A stretch of 64,000 bases of DNA from QWPN01 sp044238145. GTDB taxonomy: Bacteria; Planctomycetota; Planctomycetia; Pirellulales; UBA1268. Within the stretch, counting starts at the first letter, position 1; each line of letters starts with the position of its first letter. A program made the position numbers and the translations under genes. Below are positions 44,550 to 54,210 of the stretch, piece after piece. Where the stretch lies: contig JBIIDT010000007.1 of NCBI GenBank assembly GCA_044238145.1, positions 5,671 through 69,670 on the forward strand. Direction: 5' to 3'. The notes under the pieces were generated by a model. The model was not told where the DNA came from, did no database searches, and saw only the letters and a list, made by a program, of their open reading frames with translations.

Positions 44550-45653
44550 ATGATGGCGCAGCGTCGTTGGATGAAGATTGCAGGAGTGTTCACGTTCGTC
44601 GCGGTCGCTGCGGCGGCCTGTGACGTGCAGGCCGGATGGCATCATCGCTATCGTGGCTACGGCTCGTCGGGCGGTTCGTCCGGTGGTTCGTCGGGCGGCT
44701 CGTCGGGTGGTTCGTCCGGCGGCAGCTACAGCTCCTACGGTGGCGGCTCCTCGGGCGGCAGCTACGGCTCGTACGGCTCCTACGGGTCGCACGGCAGCTG
44801 GGGCTCGCACCATGCCTACAAGCGTGCCATGCGCGCCTACCGCCACGGCTCGTCGGGCGGCAGCTCCGGTGGCTCGGCCGGTTACAGCTACGGCTCGTCG
44901 GGTGGCAGCTCCGGCGGCAGCTCGGGTGGCTCGTCTGGCGGCTCGTCTGGCGGCTCGTCTGGCGGCTCCTACGGCGGCTATGCCGCTCCGGCCTACTCGT
45001 CGGGCATGCCGATCGAGTCGTACCGCGTGATCGGCGAGACGCCCTCGATGACGGGTGGCGAGATCATCGGCACGCCGACCCCGGCCGCGACCGACTCGAC
45101 CCGCACCGAGCAGGTGCCGGCCGACGGGGCGCTGTTGGTCGTCGAGGTGCCCGCCAACGCGAAGATCTTCGTGAACGGTGCCGAGACCTCGTCGCAGGGG
45201 ACCGTGCGCCGGTTCCTGTCCCGCGGCCTCGTGGCCGGCAAGCAGTACGAGTTCGTCGTCCGCATGGCGGTTGATCGCGACGGCGGCCCGGCCGAGGAGA
45301 CGCAGGTCGTCTCGCTCGCCGCGGGCAGCCGGTCGACGGTCTCCTTCGTGCCGGCGGCGGCCTCGGCGACCCCGGTGAAGACCAGCCTCACGCTGCACGT
45401 TCCGGCCGACGCCAAGGTCTGGCTGGCGGGTAGCGCGACCGCGTCGAGCGGCGCCGTGAGGCAGTTCGAGACTGCGACGCTCAAGGCCGGCCAGGCCTGG
45501 CGGAACTACGAGGTGCGCGTCACCGCCGTCGTCGACGGCAGCGAGCGGACCGTGTCGAAGACGATCGACCTGGCCGCCGGCGACGTGGTCGAGCTGACGC
45601 TCGACCCGTCCGTGCGGACCGCCGCGGCCGACGCCACGGCGAGCCTTCGCTGA
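44550..45653 (+). CDS. exported Gly-Ser-repeat protein with two TIGR03000-type domains
   Basis: A protein of 367 residues from ATG 44550 (ATG 44553 possible), GGAG upstream. Signal peptide to about residue 30 (CDVQAGWHH). Residues 35-150 are mostly GGSS/GGSY repeats with Tyr and His, a flexible low-complexity segment. Two copies of a 70-residue domain follow: LVVEVPANAKIFVNGAET... to about 280, and LTLHVPADAKVWLAGSAT... to about 355. These match TIGR03000, a planctomycete-specific domain with a VPxDAxVxxNG start. Such proteins are thought to be surface or periplasmic. It has its own promoter candidate and a strong terminator, implying high, separate expression. Confidence 0.88.
   Translation: MMAQRRWMKIAGVFTFVAVAAAACDVQAGWHHRYRGYGSSGGSSGGSSGGSSGGSSGGSYSSYGGGSSGGSYGSYGSYGSHGSWGSHHAYKRAMRAYRHGSSGGSSGGSAGYSYGSSGGSSGGSSGGSSGGSSGGSSGGSYGGYAAPAYSSGMPIESYRVIGETPSMTGGEIIGTPTPAATDSTRTEQVPADGALLVVEVPANAKIFVNGAETSSQGTVRRFLSRGLVAGKQYEFVVRMAVDRDGGPAEETQVVSLAAGSRSTVSFVPAAASATPVKTSLTLHVPADAKVWLAGSATASSGAVRQFETATLKAGQAWRNYEVRVTAVVDGSERTVSKTIDLAAGDVVELTLDPSVRTAAADATASLR
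44655..44985 (+). repeat. low-complexity Gly-Ser codon repeats
   Basis: Tandem variants of a 12-base unit (GGCTCGTCGGGC and close forms, encoding GGSS or SSGG) fill the N-terminal half of the Gly-Ser gene in two blocks around a Tyr/His-rich stretch. Near-identical units at 44920-44970 suggest recent copy-number change by slippage. Confidence 0.8.
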
Positions 45654-45685
45654 ACCGGTCGGAAGGGCGACCCTGAATCGCTGGC

Positions 45686-45725
45686 GCTCCCGCGCGGCCC
45701 CGTGCCGCGCGGGAGCGTCGCCTTT
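45686..45725 (+). terminator. intrinsic terminator
   Basis: A perfect 13-bp GC-rich stem (45686-45698 with 45704-45716), five-base loop, then GTCGCCTTTT. It lies 33 bases after the stop of the Gly-Ser gene and before the histidine kinase gene. Confidence 0.88.
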
Positions 45726-45763
45726 TATGGGCGGGCTTCGGGTACCATGGGAGGGGCGGCACC

Positions 45764-47491
45764 ATGGCATATCGATCCCTCAAGAACGTCCTCGGCGAGA
45801 CCAGCCTGGAGCGGAAGTGCCGCTTCCTCTTCGGGCTCTGCCTGTTCGTCCTCATCGCCGGCAGCTTCTGGTGGTACGGCAGCCGCACGGAGCAGATCGT
45901 CTACGCGACGACGCGGAACACCGGTCGCCAGCTCGTCGACGCCTACATGCTCCAATACCACTGGCAGAAGCTGGAGCCGGAGCAGAAGTACACCGACCTG
46001 ATCCGGCGGCTGGCCAGCGACCTCGGCAACCGGACCTTCGATGCCTCGCAGCTGCTGCGGCCGGACGCCGCGGGGGACGAGCGGGCGGCCTACAAGCGGC
46101 TCGACCTCGCGGTGCTCGAGTACTTCCGGGGCCGGGCCGCGCCGCCGGCGACCCCGGGCGGCGGCGCGGGGTTCGGGGGCGATGGCGGCGAGTACCGCGA
46201 GTTCCGCACCGAGGACAACTCGGAGTACCACTACTACCAGCCGATCCGCGCCAAGCAGAACTGCCTCGTGTGCCATGAGTTCCGGGGCGGGGCGGTGGGG
46301 GCCGCGGCGGGGGCGGGCCGCGAGCGGCTCGCCGAAAACGACCTGATGGCCGTCGTGAAGGTGGTGATGCCCGACAAGGCGACCCAGGAGGCGATCAACC
46401 TCAACCGGGCGATCCTCCTCGCGACCGCGATCATGACGGTCTTCCTCGCCATGCTGGCGGCCTATGCGATCGTGCGCTACGTGATCGTCAAGCCCCTCCA
46501 GCACCTCCGCGACGTGAGCGACGAGATCCGCCGCGGCAACGTGCAGGCCCGGGCCGAGATCCACACGGCCGACGAGTTCGAGGAGCTCGGCGTGGCCTTC
46601 AACCGCATGCTCCGCGGCCTGATCGACTCCCAGGAGGAGTTGCGGAAGACCAACGTGACCCTCGACGACAAGGTGGACGAGCTCGCCCAGGCGAACCTCA
46701 ACCTCTACGAGACGAACCGGCTCAAGGGCGACTTCCTGGCCACGATGAGCCACGAACTGCGGACGCCGCTCAACAGCATCATCGGCTTCTCTGACGTGCT
46801 CGGGTCGATCCAGTCGCTCGACGAGAAGCAGCGCCGGTACGTGGAGAACATCCGCACCTCGGGGCGGATGCTCCTGGAGATGATCAACGACATCCTCGAT
46901 TTGGCCAAGATCGAGGCCGGCAAGATGGAGGTCCGGCCCGCGACCTTCCGCGTCGAGGCGGTCGTGTCGGCCCAGTGCGACATGGTCCGGCCACTGGCGG
47001 AGCGGAAGCGGATCGACCTCGCATACGACGTCGGCCCGGGGCTCGACGCCGTGGAGCAGGACCAGGCGAAGGTCCAGCAGATTCTCGCCAATCTGCTGTC
47101 CAACGCCGTCAAGTTCACGCCCGAGGGGGGGCAGGTGGAGGTGCTCGCCCGCGTCGAGGCGGCGGACGAGGGCCCGTCCGGCGATTTCGTGCTGGAGGTG
47201 CTCGACACCGGCGTCGGGATCGCCGACGAGGAACAGCAGACGATCTTCGAGAAGTTCCGCCAGGGGCGTGTCTTCCAGCAGGGGGACGACGCCATGACGC
47301 GGGAGTACTCGGGCACGGGACTCGGCCTGTCGATCGTCCGCGAGCTGTGCCGGCTGCTCGGCGGCGACGTGGCCGTCGAGAGCCAGCTCGGGCGGGGCAG
47401 CCGGTTCACGGTGCGGCTGCCGCTGCGGCTCGAGCCCGTGGACGCGGCCGCCGGCGTGGCGGCCGCCCCCACGGCCCGCGCGGCGGGCTGA
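45764..47491 (+). CDS. membrane histidine kinase with DUF3365-type haem sensor
   Basis: A protein of 575 residues from ATG 45764. TM1 (about 22-40), then a periplasmic domain of about 170 residues containing NCLVCH (Cys167-His171), a single c-haem site as in DUF3365/Tll0287-like sensors. TM2 (about 215-238) is followed by HAMP (240-292), a coiled coil, HisKA with phospho-acceptor His330 in SHELRTPLN, and an HATPase domain with DTGVGIADEE and GTGLGLSI. It probably senses redox state or a gas at the haem and signals by phosphotransfer. No response regulator gene is adjacent, so it is an orphan kinase; the partner is unknown. Confidence 0.9.
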   Translation: MAYRSLKNVLGETSLERKCRFLFGLCLFVLIAGSFWWYGSRTEQIVYATTRNTGRQLVDAYMLQYHWQKLEPEQKYTDLIRRLASDLGNRTFDASQLLRPDAAGDERAAYKRLDLAVLEYFRGRAAPPATPGGGAGFGGDGGEYREFRTEDNSEYHYYQPIRAKQNCLVCHEFRGGAVGAAAGAGRERLAENDLMAVVKVVMPDKATQEAINLNRAILLATAIMTVFLAMLAAYAIVRYVIVKPLQHLRDVSDEIRRGNVQARAEIHTADEFEELGVAFNRMLRGLIDSQEELRKTNVTLDDKVDELAQANLNLYETNRLKGDFLATMSHELRTPLNSIIGFSDVLGSIQSLDEKQRRYVENIRTSGRMLLEMINDILDLAKIEAGKMEVRPATFRVEAVVSAQCDMVRPLAERKRIDLAYDVGPGLDAVEQDQAKVQQILANLLSNAVKFTPEGGQVEVLARVEAADEGPSGDFVLEVLDTGVGIADEEQQTIFEKFRQGRVFQQGDDAMTREYSGTGLGLSIVRELCRLLGGDVAVESQLGRGSRFTVRLPLRLEPVDAAAGVAAAPTARAAG

Positions 47492-47516
47492 GGGGGGCCA
47501 CATGGGGAGGGCGCGG

Positions 47517-47993
47517 ATGCCGCACGACGACGACGGTGCCGAGGTCGTGCTGTTCACCGACGGGGCCTGCAGCGGCAATCCCGGCCCGGGAGGATGGGCG
47601 TTCATCCTCCGCCACCCCGGCAGCGGCCGCGAGACCCACGACTCGGGCGCGGAAGCCGAGACCACCAACAATCGCATGGAACTGATCGCGGTCGTGCAGG
47701 GCCTTCGTCAGCTGAAGCGGCCGACCGTCGTGGAACTCGTGACCGACAGCGTCTACGTCGGCACCGGCCTGGCCGAGTGGCTCCCGCGTTGGAAGCAGCA
47801 GGGCTGGAAGCGCAAGGAGAAGGGCCGCCTCGTGCCCATCAAGAACGAGGACCTGTGGCGGGAGCTCGACCGACTCGCCGCATCCCACACGATCCGCTTC
47901 TCCCACGTCGCCGGCCACTCGGGCCACCCCGAGAACGAGGCCTGCGACCGGATGGCCGTCGCCGCCTACAAGCGGCTGCAGGGGCGGGCGTAG
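47517..47993 (+). CDS. rnhA: ribonuclease HI
   Basis: A protein of 158 residues. ATG 47517 is preferred because GGGGAGGG precedes it; ATG 47502 contains that site inside the frame. The catalytic acidic set is complete: Asp15 (LFTDGACSGNPGPGGW), Glu55 (NNRMELIAV), Asp77 (VTDSVYV) and Asp144, with His134 in the flexible loop. The basic-protrusion helix (LPRWKQQGWKRKEKG) is present, as in E. coli RNase HI. The enzyme cuts RNA in RNA-DNA hybrids. Repeat copy B starts seven bases after the stop. recG, another enzyme acting on R-loops and forks, is next. Confidence 0.95.
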   Translation: MPHDDDGAEVVLFTDGACSGNPGPGGWAFILRHPGSGRETHDSGAEAETTNNRMELIAVVQGLRQLKRPTVVELVTDSVYVGTGLAEWLPRWKQQGWKRKEKGRLVPIKNEDLWRELDRLAASHTIRFSHVAGHSGHPENEACDRMAVAAYKRLQGRA

Positions 47994-47999
47994 CGGCTC

Positions 48000-48130
48000 G
48001 GGGTTGCCCGTGTCCCCTCGCCGGACGTTCACTTCGGCCCTCCCGGCCTCCGTTCACTGCGTGTCCGCGGCGCTCCGCCATCCATGGCTCCGCTTGCTCC
48101 CACAGCCCGCTCGGAGACACGGGCAACCCC
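48000..48130 (-). repeat. dispersed structured intergenic repeat, copy B
   Basis: This 131-bp element lies between rnhA and recG, in reverse orientation to copies A and C. Its ends form a perfect 15-bp stem (48000-48014 with 48116-48130). The internal core matches copy A along its length. No open frame with protein character; the remaining spacer to recG (48131-48234) holds a possible TACACT -10 box at 48223. Confidence 0.72.
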
Positions 48131-48234
48131 TCGTGGGGCAAGCCGTCGGTGCGTCCTGAACTTCGGAGCAGTTGTTTCCGGAGTCGATCATGCACGGGAG
48201 GTGGTTTCGCATCCGCACCGCTTACACTCTCCGC

Positions 48235-50376
48235 ATGACCGCACCGCCCTCCGATCGTGACCCGAGCCTGGCGACGCCGCTGGAGCGGCTGCCCGGGGTG
48301 GGGACGGCCCGGGCCGAGAAGATCGCCAAGGTCGGCCTCGTGACCGTCCGCGACGCCGTGATGCACTTCCCGCGCGAGTACCGGGATTTCTCCGGGGCGC
48401 ATGCGGTCGCGGGCCTCCGGGAGGGAGAGCACGCGTCGGTCGCCGGCGAGGTCGTGGATGTCGGCGCGCGGACGCTGTTCTCGGGACGGCACATGCTCAC
48501 GGTTCGCGTCGCCGCCGCCGACGGGAACGTGCGGGCGGTGTGGTTCGGGATGCCGTTCATGGCCAAGCGGTTCGTGCCGGGCATGCGGGTGGTCGTCGCC
48601 GGCCAACCGCGGCTGAAGTCCGGAGCCTGGGAGTTCGCCCACCCGGACGTCCGCTGGCTGGGCGAGACCGAAGCGGCCCACGCCTCCGACTGGCTGGCCG
48701 TGTACCCGCTGGCCGAGGGCGTGCAGCAGGCCCAGGTGCGGATGGCGGTGCAGGCGGCGCTCGACCACGCGGCCGGCATCGTGCCGGAGGCGCTGCCGGC
48801 GGACATGCTCGCCGCCAAGGGGCTGCTGCCCATCGAGCAGGCGCTCCGCGAGATCCACGTCCCCTCGGCCGCCGGGATGATCGACGCCGCCCGGCGGCGG
48901 TTCGTGTACCAGGAGCTGTTCATGCTCCAGCTCGCCCTGCGAATGCACCGCCGGCGGCAGCAGGAGCGGCGGCTGGCGCCGCCGCTGCCGATCGACGCCC
49001 GGCTCGACGCCCGGATCCGGGCGCGGTTCCCCTTCGAGTTCACGCCCGCCCAGCGGCGGGTGTGCGGCGAGATCGCGGCCGACCTCGCCCGCACCGAGCC
49101 GATGAGCCGGCTGCTGCAGGGGGACGTGGGCAGCGGCAAGACGGCCGTGGCGATCTACGCCATGCTCGCCGCGGCGGCGACACCCGTGGCCGCGACGGAG
49201 GGGGCGGGCCCGGCGCTGCTCGAAGACGGCAGGCCGCGGCGGCACCAGGCGGCGATCATGGCGCCCACCGAACTGCTGGCGCGGCAGCACTTCGCGACGC
49301 TCGAGCGGCTGCTCGCCGGCAGCGGCACCGAGGTCTGCCTGCTGGTCGGCGGCCAGACGGCGCGGCAGCGGGAGGAGGCGCTCGGGCGCATCGCCTCCGG
49401 CCAGGCGGCGATCGTCGTCGGCACCCAGGCGCTCGTCGGCGGGGCGGCGCGGTTCCCTCACCTCGGGCTCGTGGTGATCGACGAGCAGCATCGCTTCGGG
49501 GTGCTGCAGCGGGCCACCCTCCAGCAGGCCGCGGCCGAGCCCCACACGCTCGTGATGACCGCCACGCCGATCCCGCGGACGATCGCCCACGCGGTGTACG
49601 GCGACCTCGACGTCTCGGTGCTCGACGAGCAGCCGCCGGGGCGGCAGCCGGTGGCCACCTACCGCGTCGGCCCCGACGACCTCGACCGCTGGTGGGAGTT
49701 TTTTCGCAAGAAGCTCGCCGGCGGCCGGCAGGGCTACGTGGTCGTCCCGGCCGTGGAGGAATCGAAGCGGGACCTGGCGAGCATTTCCAGCGCCTACGAG
49801 TCGCTGGCGAACGGCCCGCTGGAGGCCTTTCGGCTGGGGCTCGTGCACGGGCGGATGAAGTCCAAGGAGAAGGCGGCCGTGATGGAGGCCTTCCGCGCCG
49901 GGTCGCTCGACGTGCTCGTGGCGACGAGCGTCATCGAGGTGGGGATCGACGTGCCGCAGGCCACGCTGATGACGATCCTCGACGCGGAGACGTTCGGCCT
50001 GGCCCAGCTCCACCAGCTCCGCGGTCGCGTGGCTCGCGGGGCGACGCAGGGCATCTGCGGGGCGGTCGTCGGCCTGCAGGCCGAGCCGCATCCGCGGGTC
50101 GACGCGTTCGTGGCCACGTGCGACGGCTTTGCGCTCGCCGAGCGGGATCTCGCCCTCCGCGGGCCGGGCGACCTGGTCGGCACGCGGCAGAGCGGGGCTC
50201 CGCCGCTCTACCTCGCCGACCTCCTGCGGGACGGCTCGGTCGTCGCCGAGGCCCGGGCCGACGCCCTCGCCCTCTTCGAACGCGATCCCGAGCTCGCCGA
50301 CCCGGCGCTCGAGCGGCTCAAGAAGCTGATCGTCGACCGGTGGGGCGCAACCCTCGGCCTCGGCCAGGTCGGCTGA
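48235..50376 (+). CDS. recG: ATP-dependent DNA helicase RecG
   Basis: A protein of 713 residues from ATG 48235 (MTAPPSDRDPSLATPLERLPGVG), a good RecG length. An upstream in-frame extension is possible but not RecG-like. The N-terminal wedge/OB domain (VTVRDAVMHFPREYRDFSG) is followed by helicase motifs: Walker A GDVGSGKTAVAI (about residue 294), DEQHRFGV (about 416), TATPIPRT and the C-terminal helicase half with RGRVARG and GPGDLVGTRQSG, the TRG-type region. RecG regresses stalled replication forks and removes R-loops and D-loops. A TACACT -10-like box at 48223-48228 would give an almost leaderless message. Repeat copy C follows 33 bases after the stop. Confidence 0.95.
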   Translation: MTAPPSDRDPSLATPLERLPGVGTARAEKIAKVGLVTVRDAVMHFPREYRDFSGAHAVAGLREGEHASVAGEVVDVGARTLFSGRHMLTVRVAAADGNVRAVWFGMPFMAKRFVPGMRVVVAGQPRLKSGAWEFAHPDVRWLGETEAAHASDWLAVYPLAEGVQQAQVRMAVQAALDHAAGIVPEALPADMLAAKGLLPIEQALREIHVPSAAGMIDAARRRFVYQELFMLQLALRMHRRRQQERRLAPPLPIDARLDARIRARFPFEFTPAQRRVCGEIAADLARTEPMSRLLQGDVGSGKTAVAIYAMLAAAATPVAATEGAGPALLEDGRPRRHQAAIMAPTELLARQHFATLERLLAGSGTEVCLLVGGQTARQREEALGRIASGQAAIVVGTQALVGGAARFPHLGLVVIDEQHRFGVLQRATLQQAAAEPHTLVMTATPIPRTIAHAVYGDLDVSVLDEQPPGRQPVATYRVGPDDLDRWWEFFRKKLAGGRQGYVVVPAVEESKRDLASISSAYESLANGPLEAFRLGLVHGRMKSKEKAAVMEAFRAGSLDVLVATSVIEVGIDVPQATLMTILDAETFGLAQLHQLRGRVARGATQGICGAVVGLQAEPHPRVDAFVATCDGFALAERDLALRGPGDLVGTRQSGAPPLYLADLLRDGSVVAEARADALALFERDPELADPALERLKKLIVDRWGATLGLGQVG

Positions 50377-50409
50377 GGCTGGTTGCCCCATGTTCCGTCG
50401 ATGGTGCGA

Positions 50410-50519
50410 GGGTCTGCCCAAGCCCTGAGAGCCGGGCTGTGGGAGCGCAGCGGACACGCAGTGAGCGGAAGCCCGGAGGGCGGACGCGAACGTCCGGCGA
50501 CGGGGCTGGGCAGGCCCGA
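50410..50519 (+). repeat. dispersed structured intergenic repeat, copy C
   Basis: This 110-bp element lies between recG and the convergent DUF808 gene. It shares GAGCCGGGCTGTGGGAG, CGCAGCGGACACGCAG and GAACGTCCGGCGAC with copy A but lacks 24 bases in the middle. Its terminal stem (GTCTGCCCAAGCCC with GGGCTGGGCAGGCC) differs in sequence from A and B yet still pairs. Confidence 0.68.
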
Positions 50520-50549
50520 CCCAGTCGTGAATCGCCCGCGCACGGTCCT

Positions 50550-51410
<861 letters not shown>

Positions 51411-51426
51411 GGTCGCCGTGCCGCCG

Positions 51427-52560
51427 TCAGCCCGCCCGGAGCGGCTCGGTGGCCCGCCACGCCGTGCCGTCACGCTCGACGCGGTGATAGAGCGTGTCCC
51501 GCTCCACCGGCTCGCGGCCCGCCTCGCGGATCAGCCGCCGGATCTCCTCCACCGAAAGCACCTCGGGCGTCGTGGCGCCGGCGTCGTGGTAGATCAGCTC
51601 GTGACGAACCGTGCCGTCGATGTCGTCGGCGCCGTAGGCCAGGGCGGCCTGTGCCGTGCCGATGCCGAGCATGATCCAGTAGGCCTTCATGTGGTCGAAG
51701 TTGTCGAGCACGAGGCGGCTGATCGCCATCGTCCGCAGGCTGAAGGCGGCCGAGGGTTTCGGCAGGTGGGAGAGCCGCGTGTTGGCCGGATGGAAGGCGA
51801 GCGGGATGAACGTCTGGAAGCCGCCGGTCTCGTCCTGCAGCTCGCGGAGCCGGAGCAGGTGGTCCGTGCGATGGAAGGCGTTTTCGATGTGGCCGTAGAG
51901 CATCGTGGCGTTGCTCCGCAGGCCGAGCTCGTGGGCCGTGCGGTGGATCGTGAACCACTCCCGCGTGTCGGCCTTGTGCTCGCAGATCTTGTCGCGGACT
52001 TCCGGGTGGAAGATCTCCGCGCCGCCGCCCGGCAGGCTCCCCAGGCCGGCGTCCTTCATCTCGACGAGGATGTCGCGGATCGACCGCTTCGTGAGGTGGC
52101 AGAACCAGTTGATCTCGACCGGCGTCCAGGCCTTGAGGTGGAGCGTGGGATAGGCGTCGTGGAGGAGCCGGACGACGTTCAGATACCAGTCGTAGTCCTT
52201 CTGGTGGTGCAGCCCGCCGACGATGTGCATCTCGGTCGAGCCGGCGGCGACCGCCTCCTGGCCTCGGGCCAGGATCTGCTCGTCGCTCATCACGTAGCCG
52301 CGGTCCTCGCGGAGGTCGGCCCGGAAGGCGCAGAACGTGCATCGGTAGACGCAGACGTTCGTCGGGTTGAGGTGGGTGTTGATGTTGTAGTAGCCGAAGT
52401 TGCCGTTCTTCCGCTCGCGGACGAGGTTGGCCAGTTCGCCGAGGTCGTGAACGGAGATCCGCTCGTCCCACAGGGACTCCGCCTCGGCGGCGTCGAGGCG
52501 GGCGCCGGCCTCCACTTTTTCGCGGATGGCGTCGAGCGACGGGGTGACGGCACGGATCAT
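51427..52560 (-). CDS. mqnE: aminofutalosine synthase MqnE (radical SAM)
   Basis: A protein of 377 residues from ATG 52560. The radical-SAM cluster motif C-x3-C-x2-C is in NVCVYRCTFCAF, and the family blocks HIVGGLHHQKDYDWYLN, SLPGGGAEIFHPEVRDKI and NATMLYGHIE are typical of MqnE rather than MqnC. The enzyme joins SAM-derived adenosine to 3-[(1-carboxyvinyl)oxy]benzoate to give aminofutalosine, the second step of the futalosine route to menaquinone. It sits in an operon with prenyl- and methyltransferase genes of later steps. mqnA, mqnB, mqnC and mqnD are not in the window. Confidence 0.93.
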   Translation of the reverse strand: MIRAVTPSLDAIREKVEAGARLDAAEAESLWDERISVHDLGELANLVRERKNGNFGYYNINTHLNPTNVCVYRCTFCAFRADLREDRGYVMSDEQILARGQEAVAAGSTEMHIVGGLHHQKDYDWYLNVVRLLHDAYPTLHLKAWTPVEINWFCHLTKRSIRDILVEMKDAGLGSLPGGGAEIFHPEVRDKICEHKADTREWFTIHRTAHELGLRSNATMLYGHIENAFHRTDHLLRLRELQDETGGFQTFIPLAFHPANTRLSHLPKPSAAFSLRTMAISRLVLDNFDHMKAYWIMLGIGTAQAALAYGADDIDGTVRHELIYHDAGATTPEVLSVEEIRRLIREAGREPVERDTLYHRVERDGTAWRATEPLRAG

Positions 52561-52636
52561 GGGTGGGCTTCCACGGGCGGGGGCGGGTTCCACAACAAGA
52601 ACCGCAGGCGGCCGTTTTCCGCAACCCGACCGCCCG

Positions 52637-53596
52637 TCAGATCGCCAAATCCGCGGCAATTGCGGCCAAAAGCACGAGGCCGATCGCTGCGTTGGCCGTG
52701 AAGAAGGCCTGGTTGACCCGCGACAGGTCGTCGGGCCGCACGAGGGCGTGCTCCCAGACGAGCAGCCCGGCGATCGCCGCCCAGGCGGTCCAGTAGATCG
52801 GGCCCAGTTCCGGCACCACGGTCGGCACGACCGCGAGAACGACGAGCGTGGCGGCGTGCAGCCACTTGGCGAGGGCGAGGGCACGCGGCACGCCCAGCCG
52901 GGCAGGAATGCTCCGCAGGCCGTGGGCGGCGTCGAAGGCGGCGTCCTGGCACGCGTAGATGACGTCGAACCCGGCGACCCAGAGCGTCACGGCGGCACCG
53001 AGCAGGGCGGCGGGCAGGAGGTCGGCCGGAGCCGCGAGGACCGTGTGGCCGCGGAGGGCGATCCAGGCGGCGACAGGGGCGAAGCCGAGCGCGGCGCCGA
53101 GCCACAGGTGGGCCAAGGCCGTGAACCGCTTGGCGTAGCTGTAGCCGAGCAGCCAGGCGAGCACCGGGATCGAGAGCACCAGCGGCAGCCAGTTGGGCAG
53201 GAAGAGCAGCGTCGCCGCGACGAACGCCGTCGACGAGGCGACGACGAGTCCGAGCACCTCGGCCGCGGCCACGTCGCCGCGGGGCAGGTGGCGGCCGGCC
53301 GTCCGCGGATTGGCGGCGTCGATCGTGCGATCGACGAGCCGGTTGAAGGCCATCGCCGCCGTCCGCGCCGCGACCATGCAGAGGAGGATTCCGGCCGCGG
53401 GCCGCAGCCAGCCGCCGGGACCGGCCGCGATTCCGGGGTCGATCCCGCGGCTCGCGGCGAGCAGGGTGGCGGAGATCGCGAAGGGCAGGGCGAAGATCGT
53501 GTGGCTGAAGCGGACGAGTTCCAGGTAGGTCCGCAGACGGGAGGCCGGCCGCAGCGGCGCCGTCGTCCCGCCGTCGCCCGTCGCCGCCGTGGCCAT
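52637..53596 (-). CDS. UbiA-family prenyltransferase, probably MqnP
   Basis: A protein of 319 residues from ATG 53596, which shares bases with the upstream gene's TGA (TGATG). Eight or nine hydrophobic helices. The first Asp-rich motif NRLVDRTIDAANPRTAGR and the second, YACQDAAFDAAHGLRSIP, are both complete, the pattern of 4-hydroxybenzoate-type polyprenyltransferases. In futalosine organisms the UbiA-like enzyme (MqnP) prenylates 1,4-dihydroxy-6-naphthoate. Given mqnE, ubiX and ubiE as neighbours, that role is more likely than ubiquinone synthesis, which planctomycetes are not known for. Confidence 0.9.
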   Translation of the reverse strand: MATAATGDGGTTAPLRPASRLRTYLELVRFSHTIFALPFAISATLLAASRGIDPGIAAGPGGWLRPAAGILLCMVAARTAAMAFNRLVDRTIDAANPRTAGRHLPRGDVAAAEVLGLVVASSTAFVAATLLFLPNWLPLVLSIPVLAWLLGYSYAKRFTALAHLWLGAALGFAPVAAWIALRGHTVLAAPADLLPAALLGAAVTLWVAGFDVIYACQDAAFDAAHGLRSIPARLGVPRALALAKWLHAATLVVLAVVPTVVPELGPIYWTAWAAIAGLLVWEHALVRPDDLSRVNQAFFTANAAIGLVLLAAIAADLAI

Positions 53597-54210
53597 CAGA
53601 CGTCGCCTCCCCAGCGGCGGATGAGCGCGTTGTTCACGCCGAGCTGGTCGCAGATCCTCGCCACCACGAAGTCCACGAGGTCGGCCACGGTGTCGGCCCC
53701 GTGGTAGAAGCCGGGCGCGGCGGGGAGCACGACCGCCCCCGCCTCGTGGATCGCCTGCATGTTCTTCAGCTGTGGCAGCGAGAGCGGCGTCTCGCGGGGG
53801 ACGACGACCAGCTTCCGCCGCTCCTTGAGGTGCACCTCGGCCGCACGGTGCACGAGGTTCTCGCCCATCGAATGGGCCACGGCCGCCAGCGTGCTGCCGC
53901 TGCACGGGCAGATCACCATCGCGGACGTGATGAACGACCCGCTGGCGATCGGGGCCATGAGGTCCTTGTAGTGATGGTAGGTGCAGCGGCCGGCCGTCGG
54001 CGCGGCCTTGCCGAGCAGGGCGGCGAGGTCGAACCGGTCGAGGTCGAGCCGGCGGTCGGTCTCCGTGGCGAATACGGCCTGTCCGGACGGGCTGACCGTG
54101 AGGTGGATCGCGCGACCCGCGGCCAGCAGCACTTCGACGAGCCGCACTCCGTAGGCCACCCCGGAGGCTCCGGTGATCGCCACGACGATGGGGAGATCGG
54201 CCACGCTCAC
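53596..54210 (-). CDS. ubiX: UbiX-like flavin prenyltransferase
   Basis: A protein of 204 residues starting at GTG 54210, which overlaps the ubiE TGA (GTGA) and suggests coupled translation. UbiX blocks: VAITGASGVAYGVRLVEVL near the N-terminus (FMN-binding), CSGSTLAAVAHSMGENLVHRAA, and RRKLVVVPRETPLS. The enzyme makes prenylated FMN, the cofactor of UbiD-type decarboxylases. In futalosine-type menaquinone synthesis the UbiX and UbiD homologues (MqnM and MqnL) remove the carboxyl group of the prenylated naphthoate. No ubiD-like gene is in the window. Confidence 0.92.
   Translation of the reverse strand: MSVADLPIVVAITGASGVAYGVRLVEVLLAAGRAIHLTVSPSGQAVFATETDRRLDLDRFDLAALLGKAAPTAGRCTYHHYKDLMAPIASGSFITSAMVICPCSGSTLAAVAHSMGENLVHRAAEVHLKERRKLVVVPRETPLSLPQLKNMQAIHEAGAVVLPAAPGFYHGADTVADLVDFVVARICDQLGVNNALIRRWGGDV

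Noticed and set aside
44655..44985. Possible CRISPR-like or satellite array
   Set aside because: The repeats are short coding variants of Gly-Ser units without unique spacers, inside an intact exported protein gene.
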